Origin: Sesamum alatum
Taxonomy: Eukaryota > Streptophyta > Magnoliopsida > Lamiales > Pedaliaceae
Direction of reading: 5' to 3'
Length of the DNA stretch: 64,000 bases
Assembly: GCA_034509735.1 (NCBI GenBank)
Contig: JACGWO010000006.1
Location: forward strand, 34,093,141-34,157,140
Within the stretch, counting starts at the first letter, position 1. Each line of letters opens with the position of its first letter. Shown one piece after another: positions 44,983 to 56,456 of the stretch. The notes under the pieces were generated by a model. That model saw only the letters and a program-made list of their open reading frames with translations, was not told where the DNA came from and did no database searches. The translations under genes were made by a program, and so were the position numbers.

Positions 44983-45998
44983 CAATGTTTTCAGAAGCGA
45001 ATCGGGGATAGAACCGATCAAGTTATTGGGTCACTGGTTCGATCGCTCGGATCGGATTAAAAAAACTGGTTGACTCGGGCTTTATTATATACATATATAT
45101 ATGTAATATATCTATACATTATATATCAATATATTAAATAAAAATAATTTATAACACCATTTAATAAAATTGGTACAATTTATAAATAAATAATCTATAA
45201 CAATTTAACAATAAAAAATCAACAAACCTCTTGAAGGAAACAAATTAAATCGAGATTCAAACTAACAAGAATTTAAAATTTTAAAACCCCCAAATATATT
45301 ATATATTAATTGATAAAAATAAATAAAATTTATAATAAAATTTTAACAATTGTTGTCTTCATATATTTTTTTTAACAAAAAAGTCCAAAAAGATTGAAAA
45401 AACATGGAGAAAAGAATTTATTTTCTCTCCCACATTGAAAAAGTATAGACAAAGCTTGGGCACTTTATCATAATTTAAGCATTTTCTCATGTCTCACATT
45501 GACAAAAGAAAAGGCAAGCTCAAACAATTGAGCCTATTAATATGTCTCTCCACATTGAAAAAATATGGGTAAAGCTTGGGCATTTTCTCATAGTTTAAGC
45601 ATTTTCTCATATCCCATATTGGAAAAAGACAAAGCAAGCTCAAACAATTGAGCCTATAAATATGTGATATTTTGTTTGAGCAATTTTTCATGAAACACTT
45701 GTCAATATTTTTGGCATTTATTTTTTCTCTTTGTGTATTTCACTATATTATTTTTTAGTGAAATATATGTTTGATTAGTGAAATATTAAACCATAGTTTT
45801 TTTTTAAAAAAACAAAAGAATAAAACCGGGTTGACCGGCTACCGAATGAATTGGTTTTGGCCGGTTTTGACTGGGTTTGACCTATTCGCACTGGGTTTGA
45901 CTGATGTGGTTTTTACCCCCTGAACCGGACTGGACCCTTGGCCGGTTCTCGGTCGGACCGATTGAACTGGCTGATCCGGTTCAAGTTTGAAAATACTG
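44983..45998. mobile_element. Non-autonomous hAT element, 1,016 bp, perfect 8-bp target duplication
   Basis: Ends CAATGTTTTCA (left) and, on the other strand, CAGTATTTTCA (right); then GAAtCGG/GAACCGG-type sequence. Target duplication ATGGAGAT at 44975-44982 and 45999-46006. The ends are rich in CCGGTT/AACCGG motifs. The interior (45424-45663) holds two copies of a 118-bp unit containing GCTCAAACAATTGAGC, itself an inverted repeat. No coding sequence. Confidence 0.92.
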
Positions 45999-46109
45999 AT
46001 GGAGATAATACGAGTGATTGGTTAAAAATATTAGTGAGGAAAAGGGAAGTTTATTGAGAAATGGTGTTGAAAATGTTAATATGTGAAAAGAAAAGGAAAA
46101 AATTGCAAG

Positions 46110-46322
46110 CAATTCCTATGTAATTTTGGAAATGAGCTAATTACTCTATGAAAAAAATAGTAATTTACTTTCTCCTATTTTTTAAAATGAAGTAATTTAC
46201 CTCTTCGTGTTAAAATGTAAAGTAGGTAAATTACTTCATTTTAAAAAATATAAGGAGGTAAATTACTATTTATTTTTCATAGGGGATAATTTGCTCATTT
46301 GCGTGTCACAAGGGTAAATTGA
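46110..46322. mobile_element. Foldback MITE, about 210 bp
   Basis: Two arms of about 75 bp pair with few mismatches: 46131-46200 (AAATGAGCTAATTACTC, AAATGAAGTAATTTACC) and 46226-46302. A loop of about 25 nt separates them, and weaker similarity runs out to CAATT at both ends. The duplicated target is unclear. No coding sequence. Confidence 0.7.
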
Positions 46323-47334
46323 GTAAACTCGAAAAGAAAATATTAAGATAGTCTACTTATGACTACTTTCATCATTTTATCAGTCTTCGCCTAAAATCAA
46401 ATTCAATTATAATTTTTATTTTGGCTGGTAGAAATGGAAAATTCGACGATCAACTATTCTCAACGTGTTCATAGAAACGTTCCTATTTTCCCATGGAATT
46501 TAGCACAAGAACAAAGGTTCGCTCTATTTTTTTTTTTCCGAAATATTCTCACTACAAGAAAACAGGGTATCAGAGAAGGAAAATTCCATCTATGAAGCTC
46601 TGATTTCAGTTGTTGAAAGTAAATAGCGACGAAAAAATCCGTCTCACCTTCTGTGGTTGAAAGCCCCGTGGCTGAAAGTGTGAGACGAAATATTCCGTCT
46701 CTAAATTGGTGACGGAATAATTCCGTCTCTGATTTTGTCAGAAATTAACAATAAATTTTTAGACTAATCCGTCGCTATTTTTGTGGCTAATCCGTCAGTG
46801 ATTCCGTCGATAAAGAAAATTATACTTCGTGTCTAATCCGTCTCTGAAGGAAAATTTTAATGTGTTAATTTTGTCTCTAATTCCGTCTGTAAATCACTAC
46901 ATATTTCCGTCTCTGAAACTTAAAGTTTCCGTCTCTAATCCATCTCTAATAAAATTTTCATTTCTTTGCAAATTTTTTGAATTTTTGTATCCAAATTAAT
47001 ATCCTGCTCATTATGTTATACAAATACACCCAATCGACATCAAATCCTGAATTTCTCAAACCAACAACAACAAATAATAACCAAAATGAAACTCATAATC
47101 CAATCAACAACAACATACCAACGTCATTACACCATCCATACTCAATCACACCATCCATATCAAAACACAGTCAAATAATATCAACGTCTAAACTCCCCAA
47201 ACCAACAACGATAAACCTTAACTCACGACACCATCCATACACAATCAGATCATATGAACATCTGAACTCCCAAACCAACAACGCCCAACAATAACATTAA
47301 AGTGCTAAGTTATAAACAATCAACAAAAGAAACT

Positions 47335-47450
47335 AACGATTTTCCTTAGAATGTTGTTGCTCCTGCTGTCCAGACCCACCAGCAAATTGGTGGTTTGTGT
47401 ATCCCACATCTTGAAGCAATTTACGAACTAATTCTTGTACCAAGCAGAGA
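47335..47450 (-). pseudogene. Short C-terminal fragment of a plant transposon protein
   Basis: The minus strand reads VQELVRKLLQDVGYTNHQFA and then a Gln-rich end (GGSGQQEQQHSKENR) to a stop, inside the CACTA-like element. The style fits the C-terminus of Transposase_24-like proteins, but 38 residues are too few to be sure. The ACAACAA-rich stretch 47060-47300 nearby is low complexity. Confidence 0.3.
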
Positions 47451-47512
47451 GCACATAAACTATCAAGCTTAAACTACCAAGCAGAGAGCACATAAACTAT
47501 CAAGCTGAAACT
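47439..47512. repeat. 37-bp tandem duplication
   Basis: Two copies (47439-47475, 47476-47512) of a unit starting ACCAAGCAGAGAGCACATAA, nearly identical. Comparable two-copy duplications occur at 48237-48296 (33-bp unit) and 48674-48757 (47-bp unit) in the same element. Confidence 0.9.
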
Positions 47513-49554
47513 TTTTTCATTAATAATAAAGTACAGTGAGCAGGAAGAATGAATCTTCAATCCTTTTTCACATTCTTTTTCTGCACACACTGTATTTAAT
47601 TATGATAGCCCTCTCATTGCCGCTACGCATTCAACATTGAGCTAGCCTTCATCTTTTCAGGTAAATAATTTCTGGTGCAGCAAATAAAGAAACAAAAAGC
47701 CAACTTGGAAAAGAGAAAATTGTAGTAATCACAGATTTAACAGGATTTTAGAAAATATATACAGTAGTTCTTCCCATCATCTAAAATATAAAAATTCAGA
47801 GATCACCACAGTAATTTAGCAGCATTAAGATAAATTCAGAGATAAACATCAAAAGTAGTAATGCTAATAGACACCAATGCAGCCAGCTAGCATCATTTAT
47901 TGTGTGTTCTGTTACGAGCAACTTCAAACTTCTGATTCCATAACATATGTGGTTTTGCAGCAAAATGCGTTTGCTGTGAGATCCCATCAAATAAACTTTA
48001 TTAAAGAGTAGAGGCAGTTCAGAATTCTATTTAAATGGTGTATTGTGTATGACTGATTAAGATTTCATATTGATATGTTTGAGATCAACCACTGTTCTTT
48101 AGGCTCAACTGATATATAAGATGAGATGTCATACTCTCATGATTTCTATCGTTTAAACAACCATGTTTTAACCGATTACGTTTAATAATTTGGTCTGAAG
48201 TACTTCCTCATTGAGCTGCTTTTTACCAGAAATCTGCCAAATAAAACTACTTTCCTTCAAGCTAAACTCCCAAATAAAACTACTTTCCTTCAAGCAATAT
48301 ATACTCGTTCAGGGAGATAATTCACTCTTAGCACTCTTGATCAACTAAACTCTAACTAATTTGGGATGGCAGGCTACAGAGGGCAACATTTTGTCCTATG
48401 AGAAAAGGCAGGAAATGAACCAAACCAACAAAAAGCACTAAACAGTTAGCAATATAAGTGAAAAGAACACCAATCAACCGGAATTAAGAATTAACACATG
48501 ATTCATTGCAAAAAACACCAAATCGAAATCTTACTAATTAAATTTTGAAAAGAAGAACAAATATTGCAGTGTATAATTAACTCTCAATGTAACCTGCTCC
48601 CTTGACAAGCCAACAGTAACTACATCTACTAACCTCTATGAGAGCATTAAGCAAAATCGGTGTGGATTTAGAAACTGAATGCTTTAGAAACTAGAAGGAG
48701 AAGAAGGCGAGTTCCACACAACTGAATGCTTTAGAAACTAGAAGGAGAATAAGGCGACCACCAAAGAGTGGTTAGAGAAGAAGGAAAAACAAAATCATAG
48801 AAGAAGGAACCTTACCCAGCTGCACTTGAAGCTTTGAGTTACTCAGCAATTGAAACCTTCGAACCCTAGATTTTCATAGCGCGATTTAGGAGAAGCTCAG
48901 ATTTGGAGAAACTCCAAATTGGGCATTTTGAGTTTAGGCTTTTTGTGAAGATGTACAACACACAGACTGCAATTAGATGATAACTTTTTTTTTCTTTTTC
49001 TTTTTTCTCCATGTAAAATTAATTATTAATGAAGTTTTTTTAAAAAAAAAAAAAGAAAAGAAAAACACAACAAAGAACAGCAATCCACATAATTAAATTT
49101 TTGAGCCGAATTCAATTCTAACCGATTACATACAACTAGTTTGAAATTTTTTATTATAATAAATATATTCTTAATAAAAGGTCATTTCTTTAGTTTGGTT
49201 TAATTAAAATTTATATTTATATAAAAATATAACTTATAATGTCACAATAAAAAAAATTCAATTTAATTTATTATATCTTGCAATGAATTCTTTCGTTGCT
49301 AAATTTTGTTATATTTTATTTATTTTGGCAAAATTTTCAGTTATGAGTTCTGCAACGAAATATTTCGTTCCTAATATTGATTTTAAAGCTAGAAAAACTT
49401 AAAATCCTTATTTGTTGCTAAATTCATTGCTGATCACCAATAAATTTACCCTCGTTTCTAATTTTGTAGCTATTTACATAATTTCTTGTAGTGAAATTTA
49501 AATAATAAATGAATAAAATACAACAGCTCAAATTCAGAGATGGAAAATAAAATA

Positions 49555-50040
49555 AATTGATCAATTTTATTTCTAGGTTTTATTATGCCTATTTTTTGTT
49601 GTCTGATTTTGTTTTATGTTTTGTTACATTTTGTATGTGTGTGTTGTATGTTTTCTTTTACTACTATATTTGAATGCCATTTATTTTTAATTTATTGACA
49701 CTATTACAAACTAATCTTTTATTGACTATTGTTATAAAACTATAATCAAATTGGACCATAGTACAAATATTTGTATTCTAAGATCCTATAATGTATGTTA
49801 ATCATATTTCAGTATCTACTTTTTTATTGTCAAAGCATTATTTACATGCTTTATTAGCTTCTAAATTTTGAATATTATTTTATAAAATTTTATTTTTCAC
49901 CTTAATAAAAGAAACAATAGATGTAAAAGTAAACCATTTGGATTATAATACTAAAGAAATCAAGTGCTAAGAGATTCACTCAATAGTTAATTTTCATAAG
50001 CAATTTCAGTTTAATAATATTCTATTCATATATCAATTTT
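49555..50040 (-). mobile_element. Helitron-like dispersed repeat, copy A
   Basis: AT-rich non-coding sequence homologous over about 480 bp to copy B at 50872-52030 and, in inverse orientation, to copy C at 13571-14015. Orientation is set by copy C, whose 5' end reads A/TCTATAA. No genes. 50041-50341 is AT-rich with nothing recognised. Confidence 0.5.
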
Positions 50041-50341
50041 TATTCTCTTTAGTACTCATGCTTTTTAAACTTTTAAGTTAATTTTATAAATTTATTACTG
50101 AACAAATATATTAATCTCATTGGCTTATTTATTTATGATTTTTATTTCTAATTTCAACATAATTAACTCAGTTTTTATTTATTATTTTATTGTACTAAAG
50201 TTATTCTCAAAATTTAGTAATTTTCTTAATTTGAAAATGTAATTGTAATAATGTGTTAGTATATAATCATTTTAAAAGTTTATGCTTTAATTGTTATTGT
50301 GTTAATGTTTACTCACCATTTGAATTTTTTTATTTTCATAA

Positions 50342-50520
50342 GAGAAAATAGCATTTTCAGTCCATAACTTAGGTTCTTTCCATTTTTATTTGGTCCATTG
50401 ATTTTGGGATTCTCACTTTTGGTCTCGTAAATATTAAAAAGTAGCAATTTTGATTCCATAACACATTTTCCTCTAGATATTCAAAAGAAAATGCCATGTG
50501 GGCGTTAAGTGTATTATAAT
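50342..50520. mobile_element. One end of a Mutator-type MITE
   Basis: AGAAAATAGCATTTTCAGTC followed by CATAACTTAGG and TCTCACTTTTGGTC parallels the terminal repeat of the 482-bp MITE at 63239-63720 (AGGAAAATAGCATTTTTGG, then ATAAGTTAGG). The opposite arm was not found. 50521-50871 is AT-rich without features. Confidence 0.45.
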
Positions 50521-50871
50521 ACAAGGGGACTAAATGTTACAACTTTTATGCATATTTTAAAGCATAAAAATAGTGATATATGTCTTATTAGGACCTAAAA
50601 TTATGTTAGTTATTTACTAATCAATGAGATAAGGTTTCAAATTAAATTATTTATTATATTACTATTTATACGCTTCTTCAATGTCAATGTCTTGGGGATG
50701 CAGAGGGAGGGGGACATGGTGTGTTTAGTCTATTAATATTGAAATAAAATCAATTAGTTAGCCCTTTTTTAAATTTTCAATAGCACTTCTGATTAACCAG
50801 ATTGATAGTTTTTATTTGTAATTAAATTTTGATACTTAATCGCTATTCGATTTTAAAAGAAATTGCATTTT

Positions 50872-52030
50872 AATAAAATTGATCAATTTTTATTCATAGG
50901 ATTTATTGTGTCTCTTTGCTATTGTTTGATTTTACTATATTATGTCTGTGTATGTAATATGTTTTTCTTTTACTATATTTTGAATGTCGTTGATTTTTAA
51001 TTTATTGACCCTAAATAATTATAAACTAATTACTAATTGACTATTATTATAAATATATAATTTAATTGGACAATATTACCAATATTTTGTATGTAAGATC
51101 CTAATGTTAATTATATTTCAGTATCAAAATATTGCCAAAGTATTATTTACATGCTTTATGGCTGTTGGAATATAGCCATTAGATACATAAAATTTTGGAA
51201 CGGTCTTATAACGTATAGTTCCTCAATACACAAGTCGTTGTAATTGTAACTGTGTTTGTATCAGTCTCTGTTAGTTAGCATTTGTAACGGTTTCAGGGTA
51301 CAATATTTGTAACGGAGGGGGCTACATTTCAAATAACCGTAACAAAACATACAGACCGTTTAAACGGCCGTCCCAAAATTGCACTGGCTTGTAATATTGT
51401 AGCGGCTATTGTAACGGATGATATTAAGATGGCGGTCAGCCGTGGCAAGCTTAAGAAGCGATTTCAAAGGCCGGTACAACTTGTAACGACTTTATTTTGT
51501 AGCGGTTTTACACACACCTTCATTTTGTAACGGTTCTTCAAACGTCCAGACTACAATTTCCGTTCATCTAAATTTGTGACGTCATATAACTACTTCATTT
51601 CCATGTTTGTTAAAAAGACCGTTGATATTGGAAAATCGTTCCAAATCCCGCATTTTTTTGTAGTGTTATTACCTTCTAAATTTTGAAATATTATTGTATA
51701 AAATTTTATTTTTTGCTTTTATATTGCAATTTTAATTCTATATATTTATAGTTTAACTTCTTAATCTTATTTTCATATGCATCGATTGGTATAATTTATT
51801 TCTTATTTAATAATATATTATGTTACAACTTAATTTTTTATGTCACATTTGTTGTTGTAATACTTTTATTCTATTAATTGATATAAAAAAAACAATAGAT
51901 GTAAAAGTAAAGCATTCGGGATTATCTAATACTAAAAAAATCAAGTACTAAGAGATTCACTCAATACTTGAATTTTCACAAGTAATTTCAATTTAATAAT
52001 ATCATATCCAAATATCAATTTTAATTTATA
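50872..52030 (-). mobile_element. Helitron-like dispersed repeat, copy B, split by a CACTA remnant
   Basis: Homologous to copy A on both sides of the insertion at 51159-51665: TTATTTACATGCTTTAT before it and CCTTCTAAATTTTG after it are contiguous in copy A (near 49845-49875). Similarity resumes at 51890 (ACAATAGATGTAAAAGTAAA) and fades near 52030. Confidence 0.55.
51159..51665. mobile_element. CACTA right-end remnant of the same family as the 10-kb CACTA
   Basis: On the minus strand it begins CACTACAAAAAAATGCGG, identical over 18 bases to the left end of the 10-kb element, and carries GGAACG and TGTAACGG subterminal motifs. TTA flanks both sides (51156-51158 and 51666-51668). The opposite end reads TGGCTGTTGG instead of a CACTA terminus, so that end is lost or replaced. 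Confidence 0.7.
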
Positions 52031-52494
52031 GTTAAATTTTGATATTTATTCAAAATTTTGATTATCCATGTATCTACATATCTATATATATATACATATA
52101 TAAGTTTATATTAGTATTTTATATATTATTTATATGTAGTTTGTTTTAAATTTTAATGAGTCATGGTAAATTAAAACTTTGTTAATATAGTTAAGATTTC
52201 TTCTAGCAAAGTAATTGTGTTGAAATATTATTTCGCATATTAATTTTTTTAGTTCAATAGTTATTCCTAAGTAGTTTAGAGCAATTAAGACTCTAAAACA
52301 TTTTTCTTAGAGATTTTTATTTTTTCTATAACTAGATTTATAATGTAATTTTCTGTGAATGTTATTAAATTTAATGTGTGATAGGCCTGTGTAATTGGGC
52401 TCTTTCATGATTCACGATTAAAAGCAAGTAATTAAAATTCTATATAATTGGGTTCATTCATGATTTATAATTTAGGTTTTATCCCAAAATAATA

Positions 52495-52798
52495 TGGAGA
52501 AAGTTTAGAATATTTAGAATTTTAAATTGTTAAAAATTCCACAATCTGTAATATAATAATGATTAATATTTAAATAAGGGTATATTTGTCTTTTCACAAT
52601 GGGGAACAAACAACTTGAGTAATAACACATTTATATAGAGTATAGATGGAGAAAGTTTAGAATATTTAGAATTCTAAATTGTTAAAAATTTCACAATCTG
52701 TAATATAATAATTATTAATATTTAAATGAGGGTATATTTGTCTTTTCACAATGGGGAACAAACAACTTGAGTATTCACACATTTATATAGACTATAGA
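52495..52798 (-). repeat. Tandem duplication of a Helitron-like 5' terminal segment (2 x 152 bp)
   Basis: Units 52495-52646 and 52647-52798 are almost identical. On the minus strand each begins A/TCTATA (then CTCTATATAAATGTG or GTCTATATAAATGTG) and continues into a segment matching copy C near 13571. A shorter pair of about 100 bp follows (near 52806 and 52908, with ATATAAAAGA and ATGAACA). 52031-52494 is AT-rich with no other feature. Confidence 0.7.
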
Positions 52799-53164
52799 TA
52801 TAGATTATATAAAAGAAATACGATTTGACAATGAACAATATTTTTTGTCTCCTAATATACCACACAATATATACAAAAAATAAATATTATTATATACATA
52901 AATAAAAATATATAAAAGAGACATGATTTGATAATGAACAGTATTTTTTGTCACTCAATATACAACACAATACATATAATATATTTTTTATACTATTTAA
53001 AATTAACTGCAAAAATAAATCCAAACATACACCATATCTCTAAGACACACTTATTTATCTTTATTTTTCTCTCTCTATCTTTACAAAACAAAACAAAATA
53101 TTCGAAAAATAAAACCAAATACAAGGTTTAGAAATTTTTCATTTTTTTTTTTTTGGAAAGGATA

Positions 53165-53492
53165 GAAATTTTTCATTGAAAATAATTAAAATTGATGCAC
53201 CATTTTTAACAATGGTAACTGAAAAGAGAAAATAAAAATTACAAATTCCTGAGCTGACTTGGAGTCTAGTGTGCCTGGCTCCAAGCTCTTCATTGACTCA
53301 ACCACCACGAAAAATGGCTTCACTACAAGTGCGCTAGGGCGGCGCACCCTATTCCCAATTCTTCACTTCCCATGTGGCCCTTGGTCGGATCATCAGCTGC
53401 TCTCGCAGCGAACTCATTTCTCCCAATTCCCCTTCTTCAATTTGTGCCCTAATTCATATTGAATGTTGTTGTTTTGCCCTTTTTTTAATAAA
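53165..53492 (-). pseudogene. LINE ORF1 fragment (same family as 62337-62664)
   Basis: Clear nucleotide similarity to 62337-62664 along its whole length (shared ACTTGGAGTCTA, GTGCCTGGCTCCAAGCTCTT, AGTGCGCTAGGGC, TTGTGCCCTAATTCA). That copy is continuous with a zinc-knuckle and DUF4283 coding region, so this is its C-terminal linker. It stops exactly where a Helitron-like 3' end begins. No intact frame. Confidence 0.65.
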
Positions 53493-53520
53493 CTAGTAAT
53501 TAATACGTGCGTTGCACATG
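53493..53520 (-). mobile_element. Helitron 3' end, minus orientation
   Basis: On the minus strand: GTGC-AAC-GCAC hairpin, then GTATTAATTACTAG/T. The element extends rightwards; its 5' end was not found. The AT-rich sequence to about 54400 is non-coding. Confidence 0.5.
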
Positions 53521-54423
53521 AGTCATATAATTTAATTAAAATAATAATATAATTTTAAAATTTAATGATTAAATATAAAATATATTAATTAATTCACGAT
53601 ATAAGGAAATGTGATTATCCTAAAATTGATCAACTTGAAAAATTCTTTTAATATATAGAAAATTAAAATAAATTGAAAATACTAAATGTAAGTAACAATA
53701 TTATAACTTAATTGTTATCTAAATCGATGTTTCTATTAGTCTTTATCTTTTTTTTTTTTATCATAATCTTGATTGATGGTAACATTTTCTTTTTGCTTGG
53801 TTTTAATGATTATTGAATAACTTATTATATATGAAGATAAACAATAATACTTTTGTATGAAATATTTTTCTTAGAGCTTACTTCAAGTTTGACTCTCATT
53901 AAGTTGTTTAACAATTAAATCATACTATTATTTAATGTTAAACAATCAATTAATAATTTTTTACCATTGCTCTTATTATTTGAGTCCTAAATTTTAAAAA
54001 GACCCCGAGGTTCAAAATAGAAAATTATTATAGTGCTCTTTTTTCTCGAAAAGTATCTATTTATATTATCATGTTAAGCAAAGATAAAAAATAATAATTA
54101 CTAATCGTAGTGTTGACATCAAAATTTTGAAATAAATTACCAATTAAAAATCGAAATAAATTGACTAACAATTAGATTTCAAATTAAAATCCATACTAAC
54201 TTTTGGCGTTTTACATATTTTCGTGATAATAAAGTCACAATAAATTTATACTAAACTTTGGGTTTAACCGTCTTGATAGATTGATTCAAGATAAAATACA
54301 AAATAATTATTGTATTTTGGATTGGTTAAGTGGGTTAAAACATGTTTAAATATAACTGTGACGAGGCTGTTCCATATCAGAGGCCATAATTTCCATGTTC
54401 AAGCTACATAAGTCTTGCTCATG

Positions 54424-54606
54424 CCTATAAAAAGGAACCTACACACATCTCTCGAAACACGTATGCAAAACACAAACACACAACCCAAATCCTAAAAACT
54501 CAGGTCCTAAACAAATCCAAAACTCTCCACATCTTCCAAAGCTATGCAGCCGCAAAGGTTCAACGTCCTCCTTGACATTAAAGGCTTGATAACATATTTC
54601 AAGGTA
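54424..54606 (+). other. Possible promoter and first exon of an unidentified gene
   Basis: CTATAAAAAGG (54425) is followed by an A/C-rich leader with ACACA repeats. An ATG at 54544 opens MQPQRFNVLLDIKGLITYFK, ending at AAG/GTAGCT, a plausible splice donor. A 26-nt T run (54647-54672) follows. No second exon was recognised downstream. I do not recognise the peptide. It could be a truncated gene or chance. Confidence 0.3.
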
Positions 54607-54739
54607 GCTTGTGATTTTCTCCCAAAACAGAACACACAAGCCAGGGTTTTTTTTTTTTTTTTTTTTTTTTTTATTTTCTTTTTTATTGAATTTCTTTTCA
54701 CTTTTCTAATTTTACAAGGTGTAAATTGCATTTAACCAA

Positions 54740-55680
54740 AAACCTTAAGTAGCAATATTGTGTTGTATCTGTTGAAATTTTAACTACTTTTTTTGTATTC
54801 CATCAACCTTTTGAAAAGTGTGCTAGAATTTTACTTAATTAACAAAGGTCATTCTTCTCTACTACTATTCTAAGTGGACGACTTAATTTTTCAAAATGCT
54901 ATTATGATTTTACAGTAATATTACTGATGGTCTTATTGTTTCTTTTTATAATTTTATATTTAATTATATCTACTATTTTTCTTATAGATTTTCCTTACAT
55001 TTAAAAAAGTTGTAACTTAATTTACAAAAAAAAATTCAATTCAACTCAAGTAAAAAGAACTTAAACTAATTTGTATTAATCAAGATGCCCAAAAGAATGA
55101 AAATTCTTAAAATGCTAATTTAGATTATCTGACTCCCTTCTTTATCTTTTATTAAATCCTTTATTTATTTATCTTAGTACTTGACAATATTTATTTTTTG
55201 TCAATTATTTTCTCACTTTTTCATTAATCCAATATTGCTTTTCCTATTCTACATTCTGTTAATTTTTTTGTGGGATTTTCTTTTTTCATATGTTATGGAT
55301 TGTGACCTTAATAACTAATTTTTATTTGTTATTAAAAATAGTCCTTATGAAAAAGTATAAATATATTTTCACAATGGAAACAACCATTGTCGGGATTCAC
55401 ACTTTAATTATACAATATATATAATAAAATAGTACTTAATGTTTATTGAAGTTTAAGATTAATATTTACATATAAGTTCATTTAGAGTTTTACCTTCAAA
55501 TGTTATCATATATAACCTAACAAAATATTTTTAAAAAAATACTTAGTATATTCTAACAAATTAATTGAATTGAGATAATATTTAATTCGTTATTTTGTTG
55601 CAATTCTTATAGCTAGTTAAGTGTTGGTTAATGCATCATGACCGATTTCTTTTTTTCTTTTACTCTACATTAATAAGTAA
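54740..55680. other. AT-rich sequence without recognised features
   Basis: No convincing frame, repeat or terminus was seen. Only scattered A and T runs. Confidence 0.6.
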
Positions 55681-55682
55681 TT

Positions 55683-55702
55683 CACACACGCACACGCACA
55701 CG

Positions 55703-55732
<30 letters not shown>
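55683..55732. repeat. (CA)n(TA)n microsatellite
   Basis: CACACGCACACG-type units pass into pure CA and then TA repeats. The sequence from 55733 to 56456 is AT-rich with nothing recognised. Confidence 0.97.
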
Positions 55733-55733
<1 letters not shown>

Positions 55734-56456
55734 GCATATTATTGTACTATATATATATATTATTATGACTATTAGTATTATTATTCTCACATATTTATCA
55801 GTCATATTTCTCTATATTTAAAATAACACTCTAGTAAAGTACCCATATACATACATCTTTAGGAATATTTCATACTATTTAACATTTGTAATCGACTAAA
55901 CTATCCTTGTCAATTATAAATAACAATCATAAAAATACAGTAAAAAAATATAAACATCCCTATCACTGCAAGTTCTAGCAGTTCAAGAAGCTTACCCTAA
56001 AAAAATACAAATTCGTGGATAACAAAGATGATATCTTCTATAGTTATAAACTTATATCAGTAATTTCTTTCACAATTGTTCGATTTTGAAATTATTATGA
56101 TTGTCTATTTTTTTTGGATACTTTTATGACTGTTACTAAAATTTAATAGGGGGTAGTTTAGTCATCACAAATATTAAAATTTATGAACAAGGAATCATTA
56201 TTATTTCCAAAGTAATGCACCATTGTGTATGCATACAGAGTTTACTTACGTCTGTCACATATATAATCTTTTTTAATTAAGTGTACATAAACATTACAAA
56301 TAAATAAAATAAAATAAGAAATTTAATAAGTATAATTAGCCAATTGTTCATTTAAATTTTGATACGTGTCAAGTTAATAATTCTTATATCTATGTCAATA
56401 ACTTATTGAATGACCTACTTAATGATCGTTTTTAAGATATCTATTACAATCTTATT

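Larger units (their letters stand above)
46550..49493. mobile_element. Non-autonomous CACTA element (or two fused CACTA ends)
   Basis: Left end CACTACAAGAAAACAGGG, right end (other strand) CACTACAAGAAATTATG. The left subterminal region repeats CCGTCTCTAA/GAGACGGAA. The right has fewer, different repeats (TCGTTGCTAAAT). Flanks are TCT at left and AAA at right, so there is no matching 3-bp duplication. Either one copy has lost it or the ends come from two elements. The interior is mostly non-coding. Confidence 0.6.
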
